From Engraulis encrasicolus (taxonomy: Eukaryota > Chordata > Actinopteri > Clupeiformes > Engraulidae), in assembly GCF_034702125.1 (NCBI RefSeq), contig NC_085860.1, positions 54,110,833-54,174,832 on the forward strand: 64,000 nucleotides of DNA, given 5' to 3'. Of this stretch, positions 1 to 25,227 are shown piece by piece (the stretch's first letter is position 1; each line of letters opens with the position of its first letter). The notes below the pieces were generated by a model that did not search any database, was not told where the DNA came from, and saw nothing but the letters and a program-made list of their open reading frames with translations. The position numbers and the translations under genes were made by a program.

Positions 1-178
1 TGAAAAGTTGGAGGAATCACATTTAAATCACATTTAGTGCAACATGACGTGACGTTCCAAAATGGCGCCGTACTATGGGGACTTGGTGTTGCATTGAATT
101 TGTGGGCAAACCAAAGTACATTGCTAGCAAATTGTATCTTATACTGTTGATATGGCTACAATAAACTTGAACTTGAAC
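1..178 (+). repeat. possible 3' end of a non-LTR retroelement
   Basis: The stretch ends in CAATAAACTTGAACTTGAACT (about 150-178). A polyadenylation-like AATAAA followed by a short repeated hexamer is typical of the 3' tail of fish LINEs or their SINEs. No coding sequence is visible and the element would start outside the window, so the family cannot be named. Confidence 0.3.
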
Positions 179-259
179 TGGCCATGTTAGCTAATTTGTT
201 GTTTTCATGTCTGTCTTTTGTACATCGTTGCGAGTGTTTGTAATCTAAAGTTACTCAAA

Positions 260-622
260 TTAAAGGGACACTGTGAGATTTTTAGTTGTTCATTTCCAGA
301 ATTCATGCTGTCCACTCACTAATGTTACCTTTTTCATGAATACTTACCACCACCATCAAATTTTAAGTATTCATTATGACTGGAAAAATTGCACTTTTCA
401 TACATGAAAAGGGGATCTTCTCCATGGTCCGCCATTTTGAATTTTCTAAAATAGCCATTTTTAGCTGCAAAAATGACTGTAATTGGACCATACTAGTTAA
501 TATTTGTTTATTACTTAGTAAACTTCCATGTAAAGATCAAATTTGGCAATAAGGAGCCTAAATTCAATGAGCAGCATAGTTGCAGTACCTTTTTAACCAT
601 TTCCTGCACAGTGTCCCTTTAA
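260..622. mobile_element. TTAA-flanked MITE, copy 1
   Basis: Inverted ends TTAAAGGGACACTGTG (260-275) and CACAGTGTCCCTTTAA (607-622) bound about 360 bp of non-coding sequence. A second copy lies at 53919-54285 and a 3' fragment at 9748-9822. TTAA at both outer ends fits a TTAA-inserting superfamily (piggyBac or Kolobok). Which one is not decided by the sequence. Confidence 0.75.
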
Positions 623-689
623 GGTTTTTAATTTAAAAAAATGAAAACAATGGAAGCGGTATCCAGCCCACATGAGAAGGCCCTTGCTA

Positions 690-947
690 TCAGGGCCGGA
701 ATAATGCACAGGCAAGTTATGGCTGCTGCCTAGGGACCCCCACCAGCCAGTGGCCCCCTGATTGGTCAAAGAGAAGAAAAGACTTTTGCTCAATTGTAGA
801 TGCAGTAAAGACAACTCTATCTCTTGTTAATATTCCTCTCTATAGTTGACACTTAATTAATAGCTCGGCACTATGACACTTTTTTTTCTGCGGGTGGCCT
901 ATCGCAATGTGTAGCCTAGGGGCCCCAGGCCATGTTAATCCAGCCCT
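690..947. mobile_element. hAT-like MITE, degenerate
   Basis: Ends CAGGGCCGG and CAGCCCTG with matching AATAA/TTAAT next to them resemble hAT termini. The interior is GC-rich and non-coding. The flanking 8-mers (CTTGCTAT and ATCGCCAT) do not match well, so either the target duplication has decayed or the borders are slightly off. Confidence 0.45.
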
Positions 948-1249
948 GATCGCCATGATTCATTCATAACAACCACAAGCCCTCCACCTTCCACCATTTC
1001 CTGCTACACAGTGACACAATAGAAAGAGAAAGAATCAGAGACTCAAGAGTGAAAGAGAAAGCATGGGTGTATAATATAGCAATAAAAGAAGTGTTTCAAA
1101 AAGGAGAGAGTTTAATGTTTCTTGTTTCTTTTCCTTTTTTAAAATTACAATTATCAAGTAGTACGAGACTATATGTCTTTATATTATTTTTCCTCTGTAT
1201 CCTGCTTTGACAAAAATGATTACATCATTCATGCTAATAAAGTTTCATT

Positions 1250-1256
<7 letters not shown>

Positions 1257-1296
<40 letters not shown>

Positions 1297-1330
1297 CTAG
1301 AGAAGGAGAGAGAGAGAGAGCGAGAGAGAA
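1257..1330. repeat. (GA)n microsatellite
   Basis: GA dinucleotide run with a few interruptions. Open frames read across this and the following GAGCCG repeat (1384-1412) are low-complexity artefacts. Confidence 0.9.
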
Positions 1331-1880
1331 AACAGTAATGGAGATGTAAATGGAGCATAGTGTGAAGGCTAGAGAGTCAGTGTCGGAGCCGGAGCCGGAG
1401 CCGGAGCCGGAGATGGATCATCGTCATGGAAATATGGGTAGAACTAGGGTGCAGTACCTTGAGCCTGCCCGAGTCCAGGCGAAGGGCGGAGAGCAGAGGG
1501 TCCAGGCAGTCAAACTCCGCCAAGACATGGGTGCAGGACTCCGAAAGGACGGGAACCATCCTGCTGAGCTGCCTACGGTAGGAGGACGAAATAAAAAAAC
1601 AGAAAGGATTAGTGGCTACAAGCATGAGGAAAAGTCCCCATTAATCCACAGGAATTTGTGTTGTTGCAATCTACTGGACTGCCATGCACCTTGTTGACGT
1701 AATGTGCCAAATGACCAAATGGAGTGGTGGTGGTGGTGGTGGTTTTACAGGTTGTGTAGTTGTAGGCTGTTTGAACTTTGATTAACCTGCACAGCAGTCT
1801 GACTCACTATTCCCGACCAAACATGAATAGAAAACAGACTTGGGGACCTCCTACACATCGTTGTTGTCTATCAACCTATC

Positions 1881-2122
1881 TTAGCCCAAGCCCTTTTTGG
1901 GAAAGGGTGCCCTCGGCCTATTAAATCTTAAATATCTCAGCCTCCGAACAAAGCACATGATATAAACATGAAATAAGTTGCATTTAAAAGCTAGGACCCT
2001 CATTTTGCATTAGAATGAGTTAATTGATTCAGCTCTAACGTAGGCCTACCCACATGTTTAATAAAAAAACCCTCTCAAATCTCAAGAGCCAGAATGCAGC
2101 AGCAGGCTAAAATGGGTTTAAG
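1881..2122. mobile_element. decayed piggyBac-like MITE
   Basis: This stretch is similar along its length to the elements at 11324-11629 and 47333-47582. Shared blocks are the CCCTTTTT / GGTGCC region, ATATCTCAGCC, a segment around AATAAGTTGCATTTAAA, and the ATGGGTTTAA end. The ends are eroded here. Confidence 0.6.
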
Positions 2123-2173
2123 CTCTGGTCTCCTCCATCTCTACCTTGGGTACAGCCTGCTGTTCAGCTAGAA

Positions 2174-3443
2174 CAGGGGTGGAGAACCTATGTCTGGAGG
2201 GTCGTTTGCGGCCCTTGAGGCCGTTTTATCTGTCCCGAAGTAATTTTTAAGTTTTGCAGATTCACATGAAATATGTCATATTTTGTGATAGAATCTTAGA
2301 AAATACATTTGCAATACAATTCGCCTTTGGCTAAGCCCCGCCCTCTTTAGTTACAGTTGCTAGGTCGGACAGATAAACTTTCAATGCTGAGATATCAACG
2401 TGATTTATGCAGTGACTGCAAGCAAATCGCAGCAGTTATTCACTCATAATAAATAAAAAACGCATTCATAGTATTGTGAATATAAGTATTTATTTTCTGA
2501 ACGGTCATGCGATGCATCACAGCTGTTATGGGCTCTTCTATGGGTATCGATAGGCATTGTAACCAGCACCATGGTAAGCTGAGCTCGCATATCTTTTGAG
2601 CCCTGACTCAAACTTGCTAGACGAAAACGGAATCACACAACTTAATGGCTGTAGTCATCTTCAAAGCTACCACAGCAATGTGTAACATTAACGTTTGGCG
2701 TTTATATATTCAGTATCTTAACAAAGTCACGTCCATCAGCTGCTAGTCAAAATACTCCTGCCGTGACCGATAGTTAACTTTGCTAGCGGTGTTTCTTCAA
2801 TAATTAGGTCAGAAATCCAAAATCCTACTCTGAAACAGGTTCGTGGTTTGCTTACAACCTTACTGAAAAGGGACATGAATGAGATGGTGTCATGATCGGA
2901 GCACACAAAGTATGTTTTTGATCCGTGTGCTTTCTAGTCGAGTGTGAGGCTGCCGAGACCCTTCAAGGCAAACTATCCAGCTACTAATAATATTAGTCCG
3001 GTTTTAGGTAAAGAGGAAAGTGATTACCACCTGTTACATCGCGGGGAAACTTGCACATTTGTCACAAATACCCCAGGCACAATTTCCAATCATATTTTAA
3101 TAATAATACGACCGTATCTCGCTAACTACTTGAAAACATGCGATTTCAGTATTGAGTTCAATGGAGCGCTGTCAAAACTGTCCGAGGTTTGTCCGAGGTC
3201 GTCCTTTTGCTGCGCTGTGATTGGTCAAAAAGCACTTTAGGGCGGGCCTTAGCCAAAGGTGAATTAAGCGTTCAGGGGACCTAGAAAAGGTGGGGTCTGT
3301 TTCAAAGGTGGCTGCCTTCAATATAGGCCTGAAGTGCAGGGGGACATCCTGGTCTGTGTTCATAATACGGCCCTCGGAGGACTTTTATGGCCCTTGGTGG
3401 AATTTGATGTGGCCCCTCGAATGAAAAAGGTTCCCCACCCCTG
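2174..3443. mobile_element. hAT element with 8-bp target duplication
   Basis: Termini CAGGGGTGGAGAACC and GGTTCCCCACCCCTG are flanked by identical AGCTAGAA at 2166-2173 and 3444-3451, the 8-bp duplication of hAT insertion. Two ~300-bp relatives lie at 11041-11320 and 55044-55368. This copy is about 900 bp longer because another element sits inside it. No transposase frame is recognisable. Confidence 0.88.
2318..3265. mobile_element. element nested in the 2174-3443 hAT
   Basis: Inverted ends CCTTTGGCTAAGCCCCGCCC (from 2324) and its near-perfect reverse complement (to about 3260) lie next to AATT on both sides. The ~325-bp relative at 55044 lacks this block, so it is an insertion. The interior has no convincing protein. 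The superfamily is unknown. Confidence 0.65.
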
Positions 3444-3451
3444 AGCTAGAA

Positions 3452-5258
3452 CATGAGACTGTCCACATTTATTTAGCGCATGTGCCGTCTCATTGCCAGC
3501 TGCTGATGACCCCGTCATATGATCCAAAGCATCCTCAATTGCAAAAGCATGACCACCATTGATTTCTTCTCTCAGCTGCTTGGAGTAACAACTAACTCAA
3601 GGCACAACACCACCCATACAACAGTGAACACACAGACAGGAGCCTGCACAGATAGCTACATACACTGAACTGTGACAAGATTAGGCTGAACTTCTAAAAC
3701 TAGTTCAATCACCTGGCACTACTATTATTCTACACATGTTTAGGCCTCATTCAGCTGTGGAGTTAGATGATTGGTTTATCACCATGAAGAAATTTTAACT
3801 GTTGTCTAGACAATTTAGATTAAAGGTAACAATTTGTCAGGCGCTTCAAACCTCAGTGCAGTAAAGGCACAATGTAAACATGCCGTTCTAACAATGCTAT
3901 CTGACAGCAAAGCAACACATTCCTTTGCCTGGCTGATGCTCAGTCATTGGGACTAGTAGCCTACCATGGACTGCTCTTGCCGTTGGCTAACAACCAAATT
4001 ACTTTCCATTTTTACATGCTTAGGCTACCCTACTTCAGACATTACTTTTTACTGGAGTGATTTAAACAGCATATGAATCTAAACCGCTTCGACAAAAGAA
4101 AAGGCAATGAATGGACTAAGCCATTCTAGTCTTTTCCACCGGCCACCGTTGTTGACTACTTATAACCATCGCATGAAGCAGCATGACCCAGCGTCACGAG
4201 ACTCCTCTACTTCTGCCACACCAGTGCATTCAATTGTGCTACGGTAGTCAGACCATCGTTCTACAGAAAAGAGTACTGTGTGTTCCGAGATTGGACTATC
4301 TTACCTCGCTGAACAATAACTTGTGCCGTTCACATGACAACTGAACTAGTAGAGCTAAACAACACCAGTAAAACACACTTCCTCTCAGTTAGTTTACTTA
4401 GCGTAGCTAGAAAGTTTGTTACCACTTCTCAAAGCTCAGCTGGTTACATAGTTTCGTTCTTTCGCAGTAGCGGGGCCGTTCTGCTTCACCTTAGCAAAGA
4501 TTCTTCAAAGCTAGCATTCGAGAACTGAAGTGGCAAAAGTTTTCCGTAAACAAACCTGATGTTACTGTCCACGATGTTTGATGTGTGTCATGTCAAAGTC
4601 CAAGCTTACAGGCAGCGCAGAGATAGGAGACCCATGCCTGTTCGACCTGGGCTGGGCTGTCACTGCGTGCCTGACCGTGGCAAAAGCAAAAGTTGAACTG
4701 AACTGGAACGAGCCTGGCTTGAGGAAGCACCGAGCAGGGTCTTGGTAAAACCGGGCGGTACTACTTTAGACGGGAGCTGGCTGCGCAGTAATCTCTTGCC
4801 CGTGATTGCTTTCCTCCGACTACTGCACCATCTTATGTCAATGTATTTCACAACATTTTAGAAAAGAAATAAAGAAAAGTGGCGGTTGAAAGCAAGCTTT
4901 TCTGGAAACCTACTCTGGGAGTAATTGATCTCACGAGCTTGCTCTCATCTATGATTCAAGCATCCAACCAAAGCCTCAGCACTCACTGCATCCATTAGAG
5001 CTCTATGCCACCCTGTATCGATTGAAACTCGAGAAGCCCACGGGACACAGGGATGGTTTGCAGTGGTACACGAAGTCTTCCTCCGGTCTCGCTAAAACTG
5101 CAACCAGGCTCGCCATCACAAAACAGAGCAGATGCCTGATGCAATGTGTTTAGAAGAATGCACATGTGGCCAACCTTGAGGCTGCATGGGAGTGTTTTTT
5201 CTTAACAGGTAACACATCTTAATGTATACATGGACATTTGACTACATTTGTTACACAA
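3452..5258. other. no recognisable feature
   Basis: About 1.8 kb of mixed-composition DNA. I see no exon, RNA gene, clear terminal repeat or tandem array. Short frames here have no family signature. Confidence 0.5.
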
Positions 5259-5460
5259 TGGGCCTTTCTCAAAACCTAGGACAGTGTCCTTCCAAGTGTA
5301 TCAGCCTAATTAGTCACGCCCAGTGATTGGATACTCTTTGGTGAACTCTACAGAATATCCAATCACTAGGTGTGACTAATAAAGAGTATCCAATCACTGG
5401 GTGTGACTAATAGGCTGATACACTTGGAAGGACACTGTCGTAGGTTTTGAGAAGGGCCCA
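5259..5460. mobile_element. fold-back MITE
   Basis: The ends TGGGCCTTTCTCAAAACCTA and the reverse complement of its right-hand partner extend into arms of roughly 80-90 nt containing paired copies of AGTGATTGGATACTCTTT. The centre is short, so the transcript would fold into one long hairpin. No protein is encoded. Confidence 0.75.
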
Positions 5461-6165
5461 ATGTCACAGCTTCGCAGGAAGTAAAAAAAACCAACACAAA
5501 CATACTTTTGAGGAAGTTGTGGTAGTAGGCCTATGGCTTACAATGAAAGTCATTTTACATTTCCCATTCAGCCAAACAAACACACAAACAGACTCATCAG
5601 AGACAGCTATTGATACTTTATTATCATTTCCTCTTTCAGCAACTTCAAGAAGTTCCTCAGTGCAGCTAGAATGTGCAGAGATTATTAAGAAAACAAAAAA
5701 AATGAAAGAAATAAAAAGAAACCGTTGCAGTGGACAGACCGAGTTCAGCCACACCACACAGATACTGACGTATTAAATTTGGTATTGCTAATACCCACTC
5801 CCCACACCACATCCCAAGCTTGTGGGAGAGAGAGGAGAGAGAAAGGAGAGTTCCACGATCCATGGAATACTATTATTAGAGACTACACTGTTTTGCATTG
5901 ATAATCCACATCCAGTGTCTTTGTTGGTTTGTTTTTAAGTTAGACCTCTGTCATTGAGCATCATATTGCTATGCTCCATCCATACACAGTCCTCTCTTTA
6001 GTCTTTTTCTTTTTGCATTGCAAAATGTCCTTGAATTCCTGAGAGCCCACTCACGAATTTCAGAAATAAACTTTTAAAAAATACAACGTTTGGTCGTAGT
6101 ACAACACTGGCAGATGGCAGGCAGGCAGGTCTTTGACTTTGACCAGGTGCCATTCAAACAACTTC

Positions 6166-6171
6166 TTTATT
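6166..6171 (-). promoter_or_regulatory. candidate GTF2H1 poly(A) signal
   Basis: AATAAA on the minus strand about 445 nt downstream of the p62 stop codon. Another AATAAA lies at 5617-5622. Which one is used cannot be decided without transcript data. Confidence 0.4.
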
Positions 6172-6615
6172 TCTCTAATGGAGGAGGGGAGGGGAAGGGA
6201 GGGGGAAAAAAGAGGAACAAACATAACTGAAGTGAAGTGAAGTACACTTGTGCATGGTCGGCCACCAAAAAGTTCCTCTTTTGCAAAGTGCCGGCATGGG
6301 ACTTCCCACACCACATGGCCCCCCAGGCGTCCATATCCTGTGCCCCCCCCCCCCAGAGTTCTTCTAAAGGGGATGCCATCGTCAGACGTCCTGCCACAGC
6401 AGGCTGGAAGGCCTCAGCTAGGGAAGAGACTTCCCCCTTCCCTAATCCAGTCTTTCACTTTTTTCAAACTCCCTCAAACTCTTCTTTTCTCTTTTCACTT
6501 CTTCATCCACCTATCCGTCCGATCTAGCATCGTTCCATTCAAGTCCTTCCCCTGCGATGTTGTTTACAACGTGTACATGAAGTAATCCACATGTAAAAAG
6601 AGAGAGTTTCCTCCT

Positions 6616-19856
<13,241 letters not shown>

Positions 19857-21275
19857 GGCTGCTGTTCCAAGAGACAATGACATAACATGCATCTGAGAGT
19901 CTTGAAACATACTGTGCCGCCTCTCTTGTCGTCTGCAGCAACTCCAGCAATAGCTAAACGTCTCTTTGGTGCACATGGTTACATTGTCATCAAGAACACT
20001 TGCGCTTCCTGGTTTGATAGTAACGTATAGAGTGGTGAATGTACACTTCAACACCCATTACTGATGCAATTCGACACATTCAAACAGGATGACTTGTGCA
20101 GCATCACCAAATTTAACAGCCTGCTAGCAACTTGAAGAGCCTGGAATGTGTCGACCTAACACGCAATAGAAATGGCTAAATAACCCTTTAGTCAGCACTA
20201 TCCAGCTGACAGCCAAACATATTAGCTGATAGTGCTATAACCACCAGGATAAAGTATATTGCTTAGATCTACCCGGTAATGTCAGGTTAGCTAAAGTAGG
20301 GTAGAGCTCTACAGTTTCAAGGGGCAATGGGCATTCAGACTGGGACTCCCAACGGAGTTCGCTCCCGGACGTGCGGTCCCCGGTGTTTCTATCACTCCCG
20401 GACTTGCGGTCCCCACCCGATTATATCTCACGTATTATCATATATATACACACTGCCACCTGATTATATCACACGTATTCACCATATTATGTATTGACAC
20501 ACGTATTTTTTCTTAACACCACTTATTTTTTTCTCCAGTGGTAAGAATACAGTGGTAAGAATAACACTACTGGATAAGACGAAGCGGATGACGGAGTCTT
20601 TTCTACATGCAGTTATAGAAAGAAATGACGGCGGAGTCAAATAAATGAAGCTTGTAAAAGTTAGCAATATTGTTAACGCTTGTTGTTCGCTCTCTTCTAC
20701 ATGCAGTTATAGAAAGTTATAGGACTTATAGAAATGAAGCTCTGCGGTAAAAGTTAGCAACGGAAACGGAAAGCGGGTACAATTATCGGAAACGGAAAGC
20801 AACCAAGCGACCAAAACAAAAGAAACGGAAAGCAACCAAGCGACCAAAACAAAAGCCAATGCCATTTTCCAACCTCACGTGTAGTAGTATAGTAGGTATA
20901 TAAGTATAGTAGGCCTACTGCTATATATGATAATTTAACCATAAAGTATTTAACCCCCTCCAATTCCACCCTTGCCAGGAGACTAGTCTAGTCAATATAG
21001 GGGGTCCACGCGTTGTGGCCACTCATTTCTTTAACCATTAAGTAAAACTTTTGAAAAATAATGCAAAGATGACAGTAATTGCAAGCATTTACGACTTAAT
21101 ACATTCCTCGACTTCGGGTGACTACCATACATGCTGTCATTAACATCAAAACATCCCTGCAACCTTTTAGGGCTAAGCTTATGCTTAGTCATGGTTGATG
21201 CCAAAAGCACACAATATTAGCAAACTTGACCCTCACAAAACAATTTTGTAATTTCAATCAAAAACATTTAAAAGG
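19857..21275. other. GTF2H1 5' flank
   Basis: The 5' untranslated region and promoter should lie here, but no TATA box or first exon can be fixed. Visible structure: a duplicated CCCGGACNTGCGGTCCCC (20366-20415), a duplicated TCTACATGCAGTTATAGAAAG (20602 and 20696), and a ~33-bp tandem pair CGGAAAGCAACCAAGCGACC (about 20784-20855). Confidence 0.5.
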
Positions 21276-21280
21276 GCATG

Positions 21281-22360
21281 TCCAGGAATATTGGCACCCC
21301 TCCTTCAAGGGTTAATTGCACACTATTAGACAGCAATGGCAGCATCTGAAGGTTTTGGTTTTCATCAATGACTGTGTTCTTTCATTTTTACAACCAATCC
21401 ACTGTGCATTTGGTTGTGTTCTTTGGGTTTTTGTCTTTCTGGAGTGCACATGATGTTCAACTCAAACCAAGTGTTCTTGCCATGGTTACACATTTTACTG
21501 TAAATGATGATACCTGTCATGTCATGATGCCTGTCATGATACCTGTGATACGGTCAAATCCTCCAATACCTGATGCAACAATGGGGTGACATAATATTAT
21601 GGATCGGACACCATGCTTGCTTTTTGGTAGGGTGTCCTTTTCCTTAAAGACTTTCTTGCAGAGTATGCAAACATGCTGTTTGTGTGAGTCACTGAAAAAC
21701 TGTGCTATTGCTTCATCTGACCTTAAAACATTCTTAAAAGGGCTGTGCTAGGCCTGTATTTTTTCATACAGCCGTCAGGTGTTCCCTGTTATGACTTTTA
21801 TTAAGCAATGTGGTCTGCCTTGCTCTCCAACCAAAAGGCACTACTTTGTGTAGTGTTTAACACGGGGTGCTTATTGAAAAAAAACTACCCAGAACAGTTC
21901 AAAGTTGACCGTCAGGTCTGTAGATGTTAGTCCCTGTGTTTTTTCATTATTTGCACCGACTTCCAAAGACTTTTATCATAATATCTTCCTCTACCCCCCA
22001 CATCCAAGGATGTTCTTTACAGCTCCATGTTTGGCAGATTTCTGAATAACACAACACAGTGTAGAAAATGGTTTACCAAGGTCTTTTGAGATGATCTTTT
22101 ATTATTTGGAGGTCTTGTTTTTGTAAATAATAGTATTTGTGGTGTCCTCAGGCAGCTCCTCTGTCTTCAGATTGGTGAAAGACACACAAGATGTAACAGG
22201 TGGCTATTTAAACACAAATATCATAATTCCTTGCCTAATTCATGTTCTATGGGCAAAAGCAATTAGTCAAAAGTGATTCCCATTTGCGATTTACCATAAT
22301 TGAGTCAAATTAGGTTTCCAAAATGGTATCCAGTAAAGGGTGCCAATACCAGTGATCCTG
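21281..22360. mobile_element. decayed DNA transposon
   Basis: CCAGGAATATTGGCACCCC at the left is mirrored by GGGTGCCAATACCAGTGATCCTGG at the right (quoted with a gap: GGGTGCCAATA, then GATCCTGG). A further inverted GGGTGCCAATAG lies at 22524. The body shows only scattered frames. Tc1/mariner-type is a guess from the terminal style. Confidence 0.45.
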
Positions 22361-22544
22361 GGAACTTTACCATCTTCAATTATTTCCCTCTCATAGTTTA
22401 GTATTTAATGCTGTTGATATTTTTTATATTTAGTTTCAACCACAAGCTATCTATAGAAAAATCATGGTTGACCATATTATTTGTTTTCTGGAGATATGTC
22501 CCATAATGTACTTAAACTTCAAGGGTGCCAATAGTACCTGGCGG

Positions 22545-22795
22545 CACTGTACGTAGAACATTATTACTCTGTGTGTACAAAACTTCTGGCAGATTTTTCA
22601 GTAGTATCAGATGTACGTAGAACATTATTACTCTGGTGTGTGGGGCCTGTGCTCTGCTCCAAAAGCACACAATATTAGCAAACTTGACCCTCCCAAAACT
22701 TCTGGCAGATTTTTCAGTAGTATCAGATGTACGAAGAACATTATTACTCTGTGTGTGTCTAAGGGTGTGTGGGGCCTGTGCTCTGCTCTGGCCGG
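22545..22795. repeat. local segmental duplications
   Basis: GAACATTATTACTCTGTGTG and CTTCTGGCAGATTTTTCAG occur two to three times each. The AAAGCACACAATATTAGCAA block also occurs at 21205, outside. Confidence 0.7.
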
Positions 22796-22799
22796 GGTA

Positions 22800-23960
22800 A
22801 TACCATGCCAGGGCAGCCGGGCATGGCCAAAAAATTACCTTAAAATGACTAGGAATAGTGATATTTCATAAATGTTTTGACCATGTCATATTATAATTAT
22901 TATATCTGCTTGATGGGTAAGTGATATGTACAATTTCATATGAAAGAAGTTCACTAGAATTGTGTGGTTTTGTAATATTTGGGATGCATGGATTTCACAT
23001 CCATAACACAAATTTCTCCTTGAGTCTGCATGAAATACAAAATATTCAAAACAAAGGTATAGTTATGTTCAACCAAGACTCCTTTATCAAATGCATATCC
23101 ATATCAAATGCAAACCCACCCCCGTGACTTCTCCAATATGGAAGGTCTTTAAAACATATAAAACTTCTTTAAAAACTGTGAAAGAATGAAAAGTAACTAA
23201 ATCATTTTGTTGCCATTTTGCGTCCAAATGTCACATCCATAACGCTGGAATTGCCTAACAGTAATATTGCTTATATATTTTTGAATGACTCAGCCTCTCT
23301 GTGATTGTCTCAAATCTAAACATCCATGTTGGCAGTCCATTATACTTGCGTAATTTTATGTTACTCTGAGTGTTATTGCTTATTACTTCATTGAAACATG
23401 CTGCATTATTATTGCTGGTAGTACTTCAGTGAAACATGCCACATGTGTCCCCCAATCACACAAGGCATGCAACATGCTCACAGGGTAGCGGCCAAAATAT
23501 ATATTTTTTTTAAAGCACAAGGCATCAAAATAACAAAGGGGTGAAATAACAAAGGAGCCCTATACAGACATGCAAATGCTGCGGTGCGGCTACACTATGC
23601 CACAATGACCACAGGAATTGATATGCAGAGTGAGTTCAGACAACTTAATGGCCGCCGTTGCACCACAGGACATGACACCTTTTGCACAGAGTGGTCATTT
23701 TCACACTGCCAGCAGGTATTGATATGTTAACTCCACAACCTTAACAAAGCACAACATGATCATGGTTTTAGTAACCTTAAAGAACATTGGATGAATGTTT
23801 TGGGTTATTATCTTATTGAAAGATCAGGTGAAGATCTTAGCTTCCTCTATGATCATATTTTTGCATGGACACCTTCCACAATGGTCAAAACACATGTTTG
23901 CTTAATAATTCTGCACACAGTGTATAATGCACGAGTGGCTTACCATGCTGTTTAAAACCC
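22800..23960. other. no recognisable feature
   Basis: AT-rich DNA with short frames lacking any family signature. No clear repeat ends. Confidence 0.45.
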
Positions 23961-23965
23961 ATGTA

Positions 23966-24235
23966 CAGTTGAGGACGATATTATTAGCCCCCCTCCTGAA
24001 ATTAGACATATCTCTTTATTGATCATTGAGAATGATCATTATTAATAAATGTATGTTATTCTGGAAACGAATACACCATGGAGATAGTATTCAATATGTT
24101 AAATTTGGACTTTTCCATTTTCACAATGAGTTTAAACAAAAAAGTGTAAAAATGGCAAGGACAAAATTATTAGCCCCCTTATCATTAATAGTCAATACAG
24201 TGCCATTTATGAACAAAAATTGACACCAGGCACTT
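23966..24235. mobile_element. Tc1/mariner-like remnant
   Basis: TACAGTTGAGG followed by ATTATTAGCCCCCC is the kind of terminus seen on fish Tc1-like elements. A second ATTATTAGCCCCCTT is at about 24165. No transposase motif survives, and 24236-25150 has no further support. Confidence 0.4.
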
Positions 24236-25227
24236 TGATTAGTTGTTAACTATGTTGGCACATGTCCTACCAAGAGCTTAGCTCCCTCTATGAACATATT
24301 TTTGCAAGGTCACTTTCCACATTCTATCATCATTTTCAGTTGCAATTGAATATCATCAGATGAAAGCAGAGACGTTCAAAACTCATTTTTGACTTTCAAA
24401 TGTTCACAGGCAAAGCTCAATACCACTCTGATATGCACTGCCTTTAGTAAAGGGGTTCTTCTGTGATGATGGCCCCATAGCCCAATATGATGACAAGCCC
24501 TAACAACTGTCTTTATTGGGGGGGGGGGGGACCTCCAGGTGAGGCCAGGTCAATAACAATCATCTAGACAGGTGTCCAATGCTTCTTTTGTCTAATGAGG
24601 CTAAGCAGTTTCCACAGTTACACATAGTGGTGGGGCATCACGTTTAGTCTGTTATTCAGCTTCAGACACAGGGATGTGCAATGCTCTATTATTGTCAAAA
24701 AGAATGGACTTCTACAACTTCTGCTGACTTCTGTAAGCAAATGACAGTTTCCCATGTCTTCTGGGTCTATTTCAAGTGAGCTCAGGTGCTTAGGAGAATG
24801 TTACACCCCTGTATCATTTGCACGCATTAAGCGTAATTCCTAGAGTGCTAGAGTGAGACTACAGCCAATATATATTTCATGATGTCAATGATATACAATG
24901 ATTTTAATAACAAAAATAAGCTTACGTCTTATATACACTCAATCGTGGTAAATCAGAGGGAATTCAAAAATGTATGTAATAACTTTGCATCTCAGCCTCA
25001 GCCTCTCAGTGATGATCTTATACCTCAATTTGAGTTTGACACCCCTGAGCTAGAACACTTGTTCAGTGAAGAAATGGGCCAAAATCCCTAATGGGGAATG
25101 TGTGAAAACAGTGGAATGTGTGAATCCATTGTGAGACAATAACTACCGGTAATTGACCGCCAGTTCCATAGTGAGACCGCCCATCAGGTGTCCAACAAGT
25201 GTGGGTGGGACCAGTTTTGAAATAAAA

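Noticed and set aside
1350..1697. Open frame with (EP) repeats
   Set aside because: Simple GAGCCG repeat next to a GA microsatellite; no homology on either side.
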